From the NCBI RefSeq assembly GCF_019703325.1, contig NZ_AP024819.1, positions 868,001-932,000 on the forward strand: a stretch of DNA of 64,000 nt. Reading direction: 5' to 3'. The translations under genes and the position numbers were made by a program. Numbering within the stretch: position 1 is the first letter of the stretch; each line of letters starts with the position of its first letter. The notes under the pieces are model-generated. The model was not told the DNA's origin, ran no database searches, and saw only the letters and a program-made list of their open reading frames with translations. Below, one piece after another: positions 33,576-41,602 of this stretch. The DNA comes from Helicobacter sp. NHP19-012. Its GTDB lineage: Bacteria; Campylobacterota; Campylobacteria; Campylobacterales; Helicobacteraceae.

Positions 33576-34603
33576 TGGCTAAACTAACCCCTAGACAGAA
33601 GACGCAATTAGACGAGTTTACGATGTCTGAAAAAATTGCTATTTTGCTCATCCAAGTGGGCGAGGAGGCCACTGCCGGGATTTTACGCCATTTAGATGTG
33701 GATTCGATCACCGAGATCAGCAAGCAAATCGTGCAACTTAACGGCACGGATAAAGCCATCGGGGCAGCGGTTTTAGAAGAGTTTTTTGCCATTTTGCAAT
33801 CCAACCAATACATCAACAGCGGCGGTTTGGAGTATGCTAGAGAGCTTTTAATTAAGGCACTAGGTCCCGAGCAGGCAAAGATCATTTTAGAGAAACTGAG
33901 CCGTAGCCTGCAAACCCAAAAAAACTTTTCTTACTTGGGGCGTATCAAACCCCAGCAACTTGCTGACTTCATCATCAACGAACACCCTCAAACCATCGCC
34001 TTGATCTTAGCGCATATGGAATCGGCCAATGCCGCCGAAACCCTAAGCTTTTTCCCCGATGACATGAAAGCAGAGGTGAGTATCCGCATGGCAAGTCTTG
34101 GCGACATCTCCCCGCAGGTGGTTAAACGGGTTTCCACCGTGCTAGAAAATAAATTAGAAGCCCTCACTAGCTACAAAGTCGAAGTGGGCGGCACGCGTGC
34201 GGTGGCTGAAATCTTTAACCGCTTGGGGCAAAAAGCGGCTAAAACGACTTTGGCGCGCATTGAAAACATCGATGCTAAACTTGCCAATGACATTAAAGAG
34301 ATGATGTTCACCTTTGAAGACATCAGTGGGCTTGACAACTTTGCGATCCGTGAAATCCTTAAGGTGGCGGATAAAAAAGATCTCACTTTGGCACTTAAAA
34401 CTTCCACAGAAGAGTTAAAAACAAAATTCTTAAGCAATATGAGCACCCGTGCAAGCGACCAATTCGTCGAGGAAATGGCGTATCTGGGGGCTGTAAAAAT
34501 CAAAGATGTCGAATCAGCGCAACGCAAGATTATCGAGATCGTCCAATCGCTCGCAGAAAAAGGCGTGATCCAAATGGGCGGAGAGGAAGATGTCATTGAA
34601 TAA
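33575..34603 (+). CDS. fliG: Flagellar motor switch protein FliG
   Basis: 342 residues with N-, middle and C-terminal armadillo-like domains. Seen: MSEKIAILLIQVGEEATAGI, the middle-domain EHPQTIALILAHME, and the C-terminal torque domain with FEDISGLDNFAIREILK and its charged residues that meet the stator. HP0352 homologue. It overlaps fliH by 14 bases, indicating coupling within fliF-fliG-fliH-dxs. Confidence 0.96.
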   Translation: MAKLTPRQKTQLDEFTMSEKIAILLIQVGEEATAGILRHLDVDSITEISKQIVQLNGTDKAIGAAVLEEFFAILQSNQYINSGGLEYARELLIKALGPEQAKIILEKLSRSLQTQKNFSYLGRIKPQQLADFIINEHPQTIALILAHMESANAAETLSFFPDDMKAEVSIRMASLGDISPQVVKRVSTVLENKLEALTSYKVEVGGTRAVAEIFNRLGQKAAKTTLARIENIDAKLANDIKEMMFTFEDISGLDNFAIREILKVADKKDLTLALKTSTEELKTKFLSNMSTRASDQFVEEMAYLGAVKIKDVESAQRKIIEIVQSLAEKGVIQMGGEEDVIE

Positions 34604-35390
34604 TTCGAGCGATGAAAATTTAATCCCCAAAGAAGATCTTGACAAGCACACGATTAAAAAATACACCTTTAAATCCTTTGCTGAAATTGCCGCCGAAAAA
34701 CCCGAGGAGAAAAAACCGCCCAAAGAACAACACCCCGAGCCCATTGAAGAAAGCGCACCCATTGAACGCTCCATACAATTAGAAAACGACCTCATCGAGT
34801 GTTTGCTAAAAAAAACCGATGAACTCTCAGGGCAACTTGCCAAACTCCAAATGCAATTTGAAAAGAGCCAAGAGGAGAACCAAACCCTCTTGCAACAAAC
34901 TAGGGAGGACAATTACAAAATAGGTTTTAAAGAAGGCGAGCAAAAGGCTAAAGACGAGCTGAGCGCTAGCATAGATGAGGAAAAAAACCATTTATTGCAA
35001 TCGCTCACAACGATCGATCAAAAAATGCAACAATCCCAAACCCACTTAGAAGCCCTTGAAAAGGAACTTAGTGCGATCGCGGTAGAAATTGCTAAAGAGG
35101 TGATCGTTAAAGAAGTGGAGGAAAAGAGCCAAGAGGTCGCCCTAGCCCTAGCTAAAGAGTTGTTAAAAAATATCATGGATGCCACCGACATTTGCGTGAA
35201 GGTCAACACTTTAGATTATCCCTTTCTCTCCCAAAACCTTAAAAACCTCCCCAAAATCAAGCTAGAACCCAGCGATGCGATCGCTAAGGGGGGGGTTTTA
35301 ATCACCAGCTCACAGGGCAACATTGATGGCAATTTAATGGCGCGCTACAAGAACTTAAAAGAGAGCGTGCTAGACAATCTAAAGGCTTAG
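34590..35390 (+). CDS. fliH: Flagellar export apparatus protein FliH
   Basis: 266 residues: a low-complexity, charged N-terminus (about 1-60), a long coiled coil (about 65-160, LAKLQMQFEKSQEENQTLLQ) and a C-terminal domain with EIAKEVIVKEVE and a final FliI-binding segment. FliH dimers regulate the export ATPase FliI. Matches HP0353 in position between fliG and dxs; FliH sequences diverge strongly, so context supports the call. Confidence 0.9.
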   Translation: MSLNNSSDENLIPKEDLDKHTIKKYTFKSFAEIAAEKPEEKKPPKEQHPEPIEESAPIERSIQLENDLIECLLKKTDELSGQLAKLQMQFEKSQEENQTLLQQTREDNYKIGFKEGEQKAKDELSASIDEEKNHLLQSLTTIDQKMQQSQTHLEALEKELSAIAVEIAKEVIVKEVEEKSQEVALALAKELLKNIMDATDICVKVNTLDYPFLSQNLKNLPKIKLEPSDAIAKGGVLITSSQGNIDGNLMARYKNLKESVLDNLKA

Positions 35391-35397
35391 ACAAGGC

Positions 35398-37212
35398 ATG
35401 GATTTAGAAGTTTATCAAAGAGATTTGCCCCATTTAGAGCGGGTGTGTGCCCAACTGAGGGAGCGGATTTTAGAAGTGGTGAGTGCGCATGGGGGACATT
35501 TAAGCTCGTCTCTTGGGGCGATTGAGCTGATTGTGGGCTTGCATAATGTCTTTGACAAGGACAAACACCCCTTCATCTTTGACACCAGCCACCAAGCCTA
35601 CGCCCATAAACTTTTAACAGGACGCTTTGAGAGCTTTAGCACTTTGCGCCAAATGGGCGGGCTTAGCGGTTTTGTGCGCCCTAGTGAGTCGCCCTACGAC
35701 TACTTCATCGCCGGGCACAGCTCTACGGCGATCTCTGTGGGCGTGGGCGTGGCTAAGGCTTACGCTTTGCAAGGCAAGGCAGAAGTGCCGGTGGTGATGG
35801 TGGGCGATGGAAGTTTGAGTGCAGGGCTTGCTTACGAAGCTTTAGATGAGCTGGGCGATCGCAAATACCCCTTAGTGATTTTGCTAAACGACAACGAAAT
35901 GAGTATCGCCAAGCCCATAGGCGCGATCAGCAACGCCTTATCGCAACTCATGGCACGCCCACTCTACCAGTCTTTTAGAGAGAGGATCAAAAACATTTTA
36001 AAGTCCATGCCCGAGGGCGTGAATTATTTAGCTAACCGCTTTGAAGAATCCTTAAAGCTCATCACCCCGGGGATTTTCTTTGAAGAGCTAGGCATCAGCT
36101 ATTTAGGTCCCATTGACGGGCACGACTTAGAGGCGATCACGCAAGCGTTAAAAATTGCCAAAGACACCAAAACCCCCCTACTCATCCACGCCCAAACCAC
36201 TAAGGGCAAGGGCTATAAAATGGCAGAGGGCAAGTATGAAAAGTGGCATGGCGTGGGTCCCTTTGACTTAGAAACGGGGCAAAGCCTCAAAAGCGCACCC
36301 AAAGTGGCTAACCCCACCCAAGTTTATTCAAACACACTTTTTGAACTAGCCAGCCGTGATGATAAAATCGTGGGCGTGACGGCAGCCATGCCCGGGGGCA
36401 CGGGGCTTGGCAAACTCATAGACAGCTACCCTACAAGATTTTGGGATGTCGGCATTGCCGAGCAACACGCCGTAACTTCTATGGCGGCTTTAGCCAAAGA
36501 GGGCTTTAAACCCTTTGTCAGCATTTACTCGACCTTTTTACAAAGGGCGTTCGATCAAATCGTGCATGATGTGGGTATCATGTCCTTGCCTGTAAAATTT
36601 GCGATCGATCGCGCCGGGATTGTGGGCGAGGATGGCGAAACCCACCAAGGTTTGTTAGACATCGCCTATTTGCGCCCGATCCCTAATATGACTTTACTTG
36701 CCCCAAGAGACAACGCTACGCTACAAAATGCGATCCATTTTGCTAAAGAGCACACAACGGGTCCCTGTGCTTTTCGCTACCCACGGGGGGCGTTTTTGCT
36801 AGAAGAGGGGGTTTTTGCGCCCACGCCCTACACGCTAGGCAAATGCGCACTTCTCAAACCTGAGGGAGATATTTTATTTGTGGGCTATGGCAATGGCGTG
36901 GGGCGGGCGCACCAAACCTTAAAACTTGTAGAAGACAAGGGGCTAAAAGTGGCTCTCTTGGATTTATGTTTTTTAAAACCCCTAGATAGTGCGCTTAAAG
37001 AAATTCTGCCCCGCTACTCTAAAATCTATGTCTTTAGCGATTCCTACTTAATGGGGGGAGTAGCTAGCGCCTTGTTAGAGTTTTTGGGCGGGGGGGTCAG
37101 CATTGAAAGTTTTGAAGTGGCAGATTGCTACCCCGCGCATGGCAAAAGCTCTTTAGTCGAGCAAGCCTTGCAAATCGACCCCCCCACTTTGGCTAAGAGA
37201 GTCTTAGCCTAG
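35398..37212 (+). CDS. dxs: 1-deoxy-D-xylulose-5-phosphate synthase
   Basis: 604 residues. Catalyses pyruvate plus glyceraldehyde-3-phosphate to DXP, the first step of the MEP isoprenoid pathway. ThDP motif GDGSLSAGLAYEALDELGDR...LNDNEMSIAK; FDTSHQAYAHKLLTGR at the N-terminus; the catalytic glutamate in VGIAEQHAVT; and DRAGIVGEDGETHQG. HP0354 homologue, just behind fliH as in H. pylori. Its end overlaps the outer-membrane-protein gene on the other strand by 4 bases. Confidence 0.96.
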   Translation: MDLEVYQRDLPHLERVCAQLRERILEVVSAHGGHLSSSLGAIELIVGLHNVFDKDKHPFIFDTSHQAYAHKLLTGRFESFSTLRQMGGLSGFVRPSESPYDYFIAGHSSTAISVGVGVAKAYALQGKAEVPVVMVGDGSLSAGLAYEALDELGDRKYPLVILLNDNEMSIAKPIGAISNALSQLMARPLYQSFRERIKNILKSMPEGVNYLANRFEESLKLITPGIFFEELGISYLGPIDGHDLEAITQALKIAKDTKTPLLIHAQTTKGKGYKMAEGKYEKWHGVGPFDLETGQSLKSAPKVANPTQVYSNTLFELASRDDKIVGVTAAMPGGTGLGKLIDSYPTRFWDVGIAEQHAVTSMAALAKEGFKPFVSIYSTFLQRAFDQIVHDVGIMSLPVKFAIDRAGIVGEDGETHQGLLDIAYLRPIPNMTLLAPRDNATLQNAIHFAKEHTTGPCAFRYPRGAFLLEEGVFAPTPYTLGKCALLKPEGDILFVGYGNGVGRAHQTLKLVEDKGLKVALLDLCFLKPLDSALKEILPRYSKIYVFSDSYLMGGVASALLEFLGGGVSIESFEVADCYPAHGKSSLVEQALQIDPPTLAKRVLA

Positions 37213-38005
37213 AAGTTGATCACATAGTTGGCGTAGAACACCACGCTTCTTTGGAAGGTGATGCCGTCAATGTGAACGGCTTTGTCGCCGGGGGCATTGC
37301 TTTTGGCGACCGACTTAAAGTAGTAGTTGCGCACTAAGGGGATTTTCATGCCAAACTCGAAACCTTGGTGTTTGCTGACATTTGCCCTAATCCCCCATTG
37401 GATAGGGAGTTGAAAATAGCTAAAATTTGTGCTGGCTTTTACGCTTCCATCATTTGCGGCAGCTAAGGGGGCTAAGACATCATTGAGATATTTAGCTGTG
37501 GATTCTATATTAGACGCTCCTGAGTTGTTCCAAGAGTTACCCGCAAGCGCAAAGCCGATAAAAAAGCCCACTTGCGTATCATCTTTGTTGATGAAGTCAA
37601 AGAGATAATCCATGCCCGCCCCGTAGGCATTGAGGTTATAGCGTGGGCCATCAAAGTTGGGGTTGCTGTAGCCATAATCGTAGTAGGCAAAGAAACGCAA
37701 CCCATTGCGTTTGCTTTTGCCAAAGAACGCTTTGTAGCCTATGTTAAAGCCAAAGCCATACATGTTGCTTTGCCCGTTTTTATAGCTGAAAGTAGGCTGT
37801 TCAACCTTCATTTTCCCATAACTTGCGCCACTATTGGTCGTCTTAACCATGCTGTATTGAAACCCTATGGAAGTATAAACCCCGTTTTTCTCTGCACTCA
37901 AAGGGGCAAAAGAACAAAGGGCTAGAGAGCCAAAGAAAGCTAGAAACTTACTTTTACTTGCCTTGTCCTTGCTGATTGCTGATTGCTGATTGCTTTCTTC
38001 ACCAT
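37209..38005 (-). CDS. Helicobacter outer-membrane beta-barrel protein, out of frame with its start (phase-OFF)
   Basis: The mature part (from SAEKNGVYTSIGFQYS) has the alternating aromatic strands of Helicobacter outer-membrane porins/adhesins: YGFGFNIGYKAFF, LRFFAYYDYGY, and a C-terminal strand ending SVVFYANYVINF, a BAM recognition tail. About 230 residues are clearly coding. Directly upstream in the same frame is a good signal peptide (KSKFLAFFGSLALCSFAPLSA), but no usable start codon lies in that frame. The ATG at 38003-38005, with AAAGGAG upstream, reads into three AATCAGC repeats and enters the wrong frame, stopping at TAG. One or four repeat copies would restore the frame. Exact paralogue family (Hop/Hor/Hof) not identified. 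Confidence 0.78.
37971..37994 (-). repeat. Heptanucleotide tandem repeat (AATCAGC)x3 in signal-peptide region
   Basis: Plus strand reads GCTGATT three times followed by GCT. On the coding strand it lies between the start ATG and the signal-peptide core. A 7-base unit changes frame with every copy gained or lost, so it is a candidate contingency locus. Confidence 0.85.
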
Positions 38006-38042
38006 ACCATAAACTCCTTTACAAAAATTAAATAAACCGCAC

Positions 38043-38048
38043 ATTCTA
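38043..38048 (-). promoter_or_regulatory. Putative -10 box for outer-membrane protein gene
   Basis: TAGAAT on the minus strand, 38 bases upstream of the ATG at 38005, which leaves room for a short leader with AAAGGAG. Confidence 0.4.
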
Positions 38049-38077
38049 ACGCAAAAGAAAAGACTTTGTCAAGCCCC

Positions 38078-38866
38078 CTAGCGTTTTAAACTATTGACCG
38101 TTTGGAGCATATTATCCGCCGTTTGGATCGTCTTAGAGTTAGCTTCATAGGCGCGTTGGGCAGTGATTAAGTCCGTCATCTCCTCGACCAAGCGCACATT
38201 GCTAAGTTCTAAAAACCCTTGGCGCAACTGCCCGTAGCCATCGGCATTAGGGTTACCCACAATCGCCGGACCGCTGGCTGAGGTTACGGCAAGCAAGTTA
38301 TCACCCAAAGCATGCAAGCCGGCGGGGTTGATAAAATTTGCTAAAGTGATTTGCCCGATCACATTAGAAGTGCTGGCATTGCCCTGCGTTACACTCACGG
38401 TGCCATCCACGCCGATACTAATTTGCGTGGTGTCTTGGGGGAAGGTGATTTGGGGGATGAGTAAATAGCCCTCGGTGGTTACCATATTGCCCTGATCGTC
38501 AATTTTAAAATTGCCCGCGCGGGTGTAAGCCGTAGAGCCATCGGGCATTTGCACTTGGAAAAACCCCTTGCCTGTGATGGCTAAATCTAGGTTGTTCTCC
38601 GTTTCTTTAGGGCTGCCCTGAGAGAACATTTTCGTCACGCTAGAAGTCCGCACACCTAGGCCCACTTCAATGCCATTGGGCGATTTGGTGGTGTCCGAGG
38701 TGGAAGTGCCGGCGTATTGCAAAGCCTGATAGAAGAGATCGTTGAAGTCTGCCCTTTGGCGCTTAAAGCCCACGGTGTTGACATTGGCGATGTTGTTAGA
38801 AGTGGTGTCGATGTGAGTTTGTTGCCCGAGCATTCCTGTGGTCGCACTGTAAAGAGATCGCAACAT
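38078..38866 (-). CDS. flgG: Flagellar distal rod protein FlgG
   Basis: 262 residues. N-terminal rod motif MLRSLYSATTGMLGQQ and TTSNNIANVNTVGFK, central GTVSVTQGNASTSNVIGQI, and C-terminal LSNVRLVEEMTDLITAQRAY then ANSKTIQTADNMLQTVNSL. FlgG builds the distal rod of the basal body through periplasm and outer membrane. HP1585 homologue, nearly the same length. It appears monocistronic, with the FecA-like gene 58 bases upstream in the same direction. Confidence 0.96.
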   Translation of the reverse strand: MLRSLYSATTGMLGQQTHIDTTSNNIANVNTVGFKRQRADFNDLFYQALQYAGTSTSDTTKSPNGIEVGLGVRTSSVTKMFSQGSPKETENNLDLAITGKGFFQVQMPDGSTAYTRAGNFKIDDQGNMVTTEGYLLIPQITFPQDTTQISIGVDGTVSVTQGNASTSNVIGQITLANFINPAGLHALGDNLLAVTSASGPAIVGNPNADGYGQLRQGFLELSNVRLVEEMTDLITAQRAYEANSKTIQTADNMLQTVNSLKR

Positions 38867-38924
38867 GGCTAGCCTTTATTCAAAATTTAAACCACATTAT
38901 AGCCTAAATCACCCAATCTAAAGT

Positions 38925-41435
38925 TTAGAAAGTGTAACTCAAATACGCCGTAACCGAGCGCCCGGGGCCGGGTTGCAAACCTGCTGGGCTAGAACCAATG
39001 CCGGTGAAGTAATACTTCATGTTGAAAATATTATTCACCTGTAAGCTGCCCACGATTTTATGCCGCCCACTCTCCCAAAAGACTTGACTCACTTGGATAT
39101 TCCACACCCAATACCAGGGCAACATCCCCTCGTGTTGGGTCATACACCACGCCGCACATTGTCCGCCATTGGCATTTGGACCAGAATTAGTGTAACGCTG
39201 GGTTCCATAGTAGCCCCCCGCTGCGCTGTTGCTGATCCCGCTGTAAGCCCGGCTATAAAAGTAGCTAGACAAACCAAAGGTGGTTTTTTTATAGGTGTAG
39301 CGCGCGTCTAAGATGAATTGGTAGGGACTCACAAAGGGGAAGTGCTTGTTGTAGCTGGTCCCGGGCAAAACACCGCCATTTAAATCTGTTAATTGCTCGT
39401 GGCTGGTAACACGCGTGTCAATGTAGTTAAAGGCGGCGTGGAGCTGTAAACCCTGAATGGGTCTATAGTATGCCTCTAACTCTACACCCTGAGAATAGCC
39501 ATTGACGGGGCGCACATTGCCCTTCATAGGTCCGCTGGTGTAGATAGAATATTGCCCGGTCGCAAAATCTCTAGCCCAAATGCGGAAAAAGTCGGCATTG
39601 AAGCTAACCTTACTCTTATAAGTGTAGCGCGCCCCAACTTCTACGGTGTCAAAATGTTGGGTGAAGTATTCCGCCCCGCCATAGCTCAAAACATCCAATT
39701 GTGGCGGGACATAGGAGCGTTGGTAGTTAAAGTAAGTGAGCAGCGTGTGATCGCCCTGTATGGGGATAAAGCCTATATTAGTCGAGGGCATCCAGTTATT
39801 CATATTCTTAATTTTTTCTAGGTCTTTTTTAGGGATGGAGGCCCAGTTAGCAGCGTTTTCATTGTTGTATTGCACCAAAGCGTAGCGCAGTCCGGGCACC
39901 ACAAAAAAGCGCCCATTCCAAGTTTCGATGCGATCGCTCAAATACACGGCGGTGTAGTCGTTGCGCCAGTTATTCCAGTTCTTATACAAACCATGCTTGA
40001 TGTGGGGTTGCCAGCCGCTCATCACATTTGCGCCCTCACATAAAAAGCCTGCCCCCTCTCCGCTCGTTTTAGTGGCACACTCGTTGGTGTTCATGTATTG
40101 GCGTTGTAAAAAGGTGGTGGTCATGTAGCGCAAGCCCATGATAAAAGTTTGTTTGACCTTGCCAGTATTCACCACGAGATTCACCTTGGGCTCAAAGGCG
40201 TTGTTGATGGAGCGCACGGGGTTTTCCACTTCGCCCCAGCCATTGTAGTTCGTGGCGTAGTAGGGCACGGCTAAGTTGTAGCCACTAAGCCCCTGCGCCG
40301 CACAGCTTGCAGCACTAAAGCAAGTCACCATGTTCGCGCTGTTGTAGCTAGAGCTCACTTGGAAGTCGCGCGTCATGAATTGCCCATAGTAGGTGAAGCT
40401 AAAAGTCCCCCCGATTTTTTCTAAGTCGCCAAAGCGGTTTTCATACACGATGCCAAAGCGCTGGGATCGCCCGCCTTTGGAGTTCAAAGGACGCATGTTG
40501 GCAAAGCGGTTTTCTTGGTACTGCTCTGCGCTTAGGCTCCCGGGCTGGGCGATGTTGAATTTATAGTATTGGTAGTAGGCTTTGATGCCGTTTTTTTCGT
40601 TGATGTCATAGACTCCATCGAGCCAGTAGTTTTGGATATTGGTCGGGCTGTTGTCCCTAAAGCCCTGTCCATCGACCCAGTTAGCCTGCGCCTGCACGCC
40701 GACATGTTTGTTGATCATCCCTCCGCTACGCACATAGGTGTTGTAAAGGATGTCATTGCCTAAAGATTTTAAGAAAGAGGGATTACCGGTTTTGCCAGGA
40801 GGCGCAGCAAATCCTGCATTGCGCGCCTTAGCCCAAAAGGTGGTTCTCTCCGCCACTTGGTTTTCCCAGTGCTTGGGAATGGGCTTGGTGATGATGTTCA
40901 CGATCCCGCCATAGGTGTTGGGTCCGTATTGCACGCTTCCCCCGCCCTTGATCACATCGATGCGATCGATGGCTTGGAAGGTTACGGGGAAGATGTCTAG
41001 CTCAATGTGCGAGTAAGGCGCCATATAAACGGGGATGCCATTGACCAACATCAAGGTGGCATCGCTGTGCCCTGAGCCCCCCGCCCCAAAACCGCGGATT
41101 TGGATACTGGGCATCGCCCCCACGCCAGTAGCGTTTCTCACCTGTAAGCCCGGGACATTTTGCAAGGCCTCTTCGATGCTTTGGTTGGCCTGTTGGCTGA
41201 GGGCTTTATGCGAGATCACCGTGCGGCTACCCGTGTATTTTTTCACCTCTTCATCTTGCCAGCTTTTAGGCGCGGTGATTCCGCTATAGCCCAAATTGAC
41301 ATGTCCGGAGTAGTCGGTTTTGCCTCTTTGCCCGGCGGTAGAAACTTTGCCTAGGGTGTAGGTTTTATCCTTAGCGTCTAAAGCCACTTGGCACGCCAAA
41401 GAGGCTATCAAAGCCGAAAGCAATCTTTTATGCAT
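38925..41435 (-). CDS. fecA: TonB-dependent outer-membrane receptor, FecA type
   Basis: 836 residues. Signal peptide (MHKRLLSALIASLACQVALDA), plug domain with SRTVISHKALSQQ, IEEALQNVPGLQVRNATG, SIQIRGFGAGGSGHSDATLM and IDRIDVIKGGGSVQYGPNTY, then a 22-strand barrel ending GRSVTAYLSYTF. Strongest resemblance by eye is to Helicobacter FecA proteins (ferric dicitrate-type; some transport nickel complexes). Substrate (iron, citrate or nickel) is not decidable from sequence. A TonB box is not obvious. The upstream region carries an AT-rich inverted repeat at the predicted promoter, consistent with Fur or NikR control. Confidence 0.88.
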   Translation of the reverse strand: MHKRLLSALIASLACQVALDAKDKTYTLGKVSTAGQRGKTDYSGHVNLGYSGITAPKSWQDEEVKKYTGSRTVISHKALSQQANQSIEEALQNVPGLQVRNATGVGAMPSIQIRGFGAGGSGHSDATLMLVNGIPVYMAPYSHIELDIFPVTFQAIDRIDVIKGGGSVQYGPNTYGGIVNIITKPIPKHWENQVAERTTFWAKARNAGFAAPPGKTGNPSFLKSLGNDILYNTYVRSGGMINKHVGVQAQANWVDGQGFRDNSPTNIQNYWLDGVYDINEKNGIKAYYQYYKFNIAQPGSLSAEQYQENRFANMRPLNSKGGRSQRFGIVYENRFGDLEKIGGTFSFTYYGQFMTRDFQVSSSYNSANMVTCFSAASCAAQGLSGYNLAVPYYATNYNGWGEVENPVRSINNAFEPKVNLVVNTGKVKQTFIMGLRYMTTTFLQRQYMNTNECATKTSGEGAGFLCEGANVMSGWQPHIKHGLYKNWNNWRNDYTAVYLSDRIETWNGRFFVVPGLRYALVQYNNENAANWASIPKKDLEKIKNMNNWMPSTNIGFIPIQGDHTLLTYFNYQRSYVPPQLDVLSYGGAEYFTQHFDTVEVGARYTYKSKVSFNADFFRIWARDFATGQYSIYTSGPMKGNVRPVNGYSQGVELEAYYRPIQGLQLHAAFNYIDTRVTSHEQLTDLNGGVLPGTSYNKHFPFVSPYQFILDARYTYKKTTFGLSSYFYSRAYSGISNSAAGGYYGTQRYTNSGPNANGGQCAAWCMTQHEGMLPWYWVWNIQVSQVFWESGRHKIVGSLQVNNIFNMKYYFTGIGSSPAGLQPGPGRSVTAYLSYTF

Positions 41436-41538
41436 GATGCGAAAAACTCCTCGCTCTAAATTTTAAAGGTCGAACACAAAACACAGAGAACCCGAAAGCC
41501 CTCAACCTAACCACCGGCAAAGCCAGTAATAAAAATCG

Positions 41539-41556
41539 AACTTTTTTAATAAAGTT
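41539..41556. promoter_or_regulatory. AT-rich inverted repeat at the FecA-type promoter (possible metal-regulator site)
   Basis: AACTTT-TTTAAT-AAAGTT forms a perfect 6-bp inverted repeat. It lies just downstream of a minus-strand TACAAT -10 box (41562-41567), so it would cover the transcription start about 100 bases before the receptor gene. It is not an exact match to the Fur or NikR consensus that I know. Confidence 0.4.
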
Positions 41557-41602
41557 GGCGTATTGTATTCTAATAAACTTAAGATTTTCTAAAAAATTTG
41601 GC

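Noticed and set aside
34171..34596. 141-residue frame opposite fliG
   Set aside because: Leu/Ser-rich antisense shadow without start signals; fliG is certain on the plus strand.
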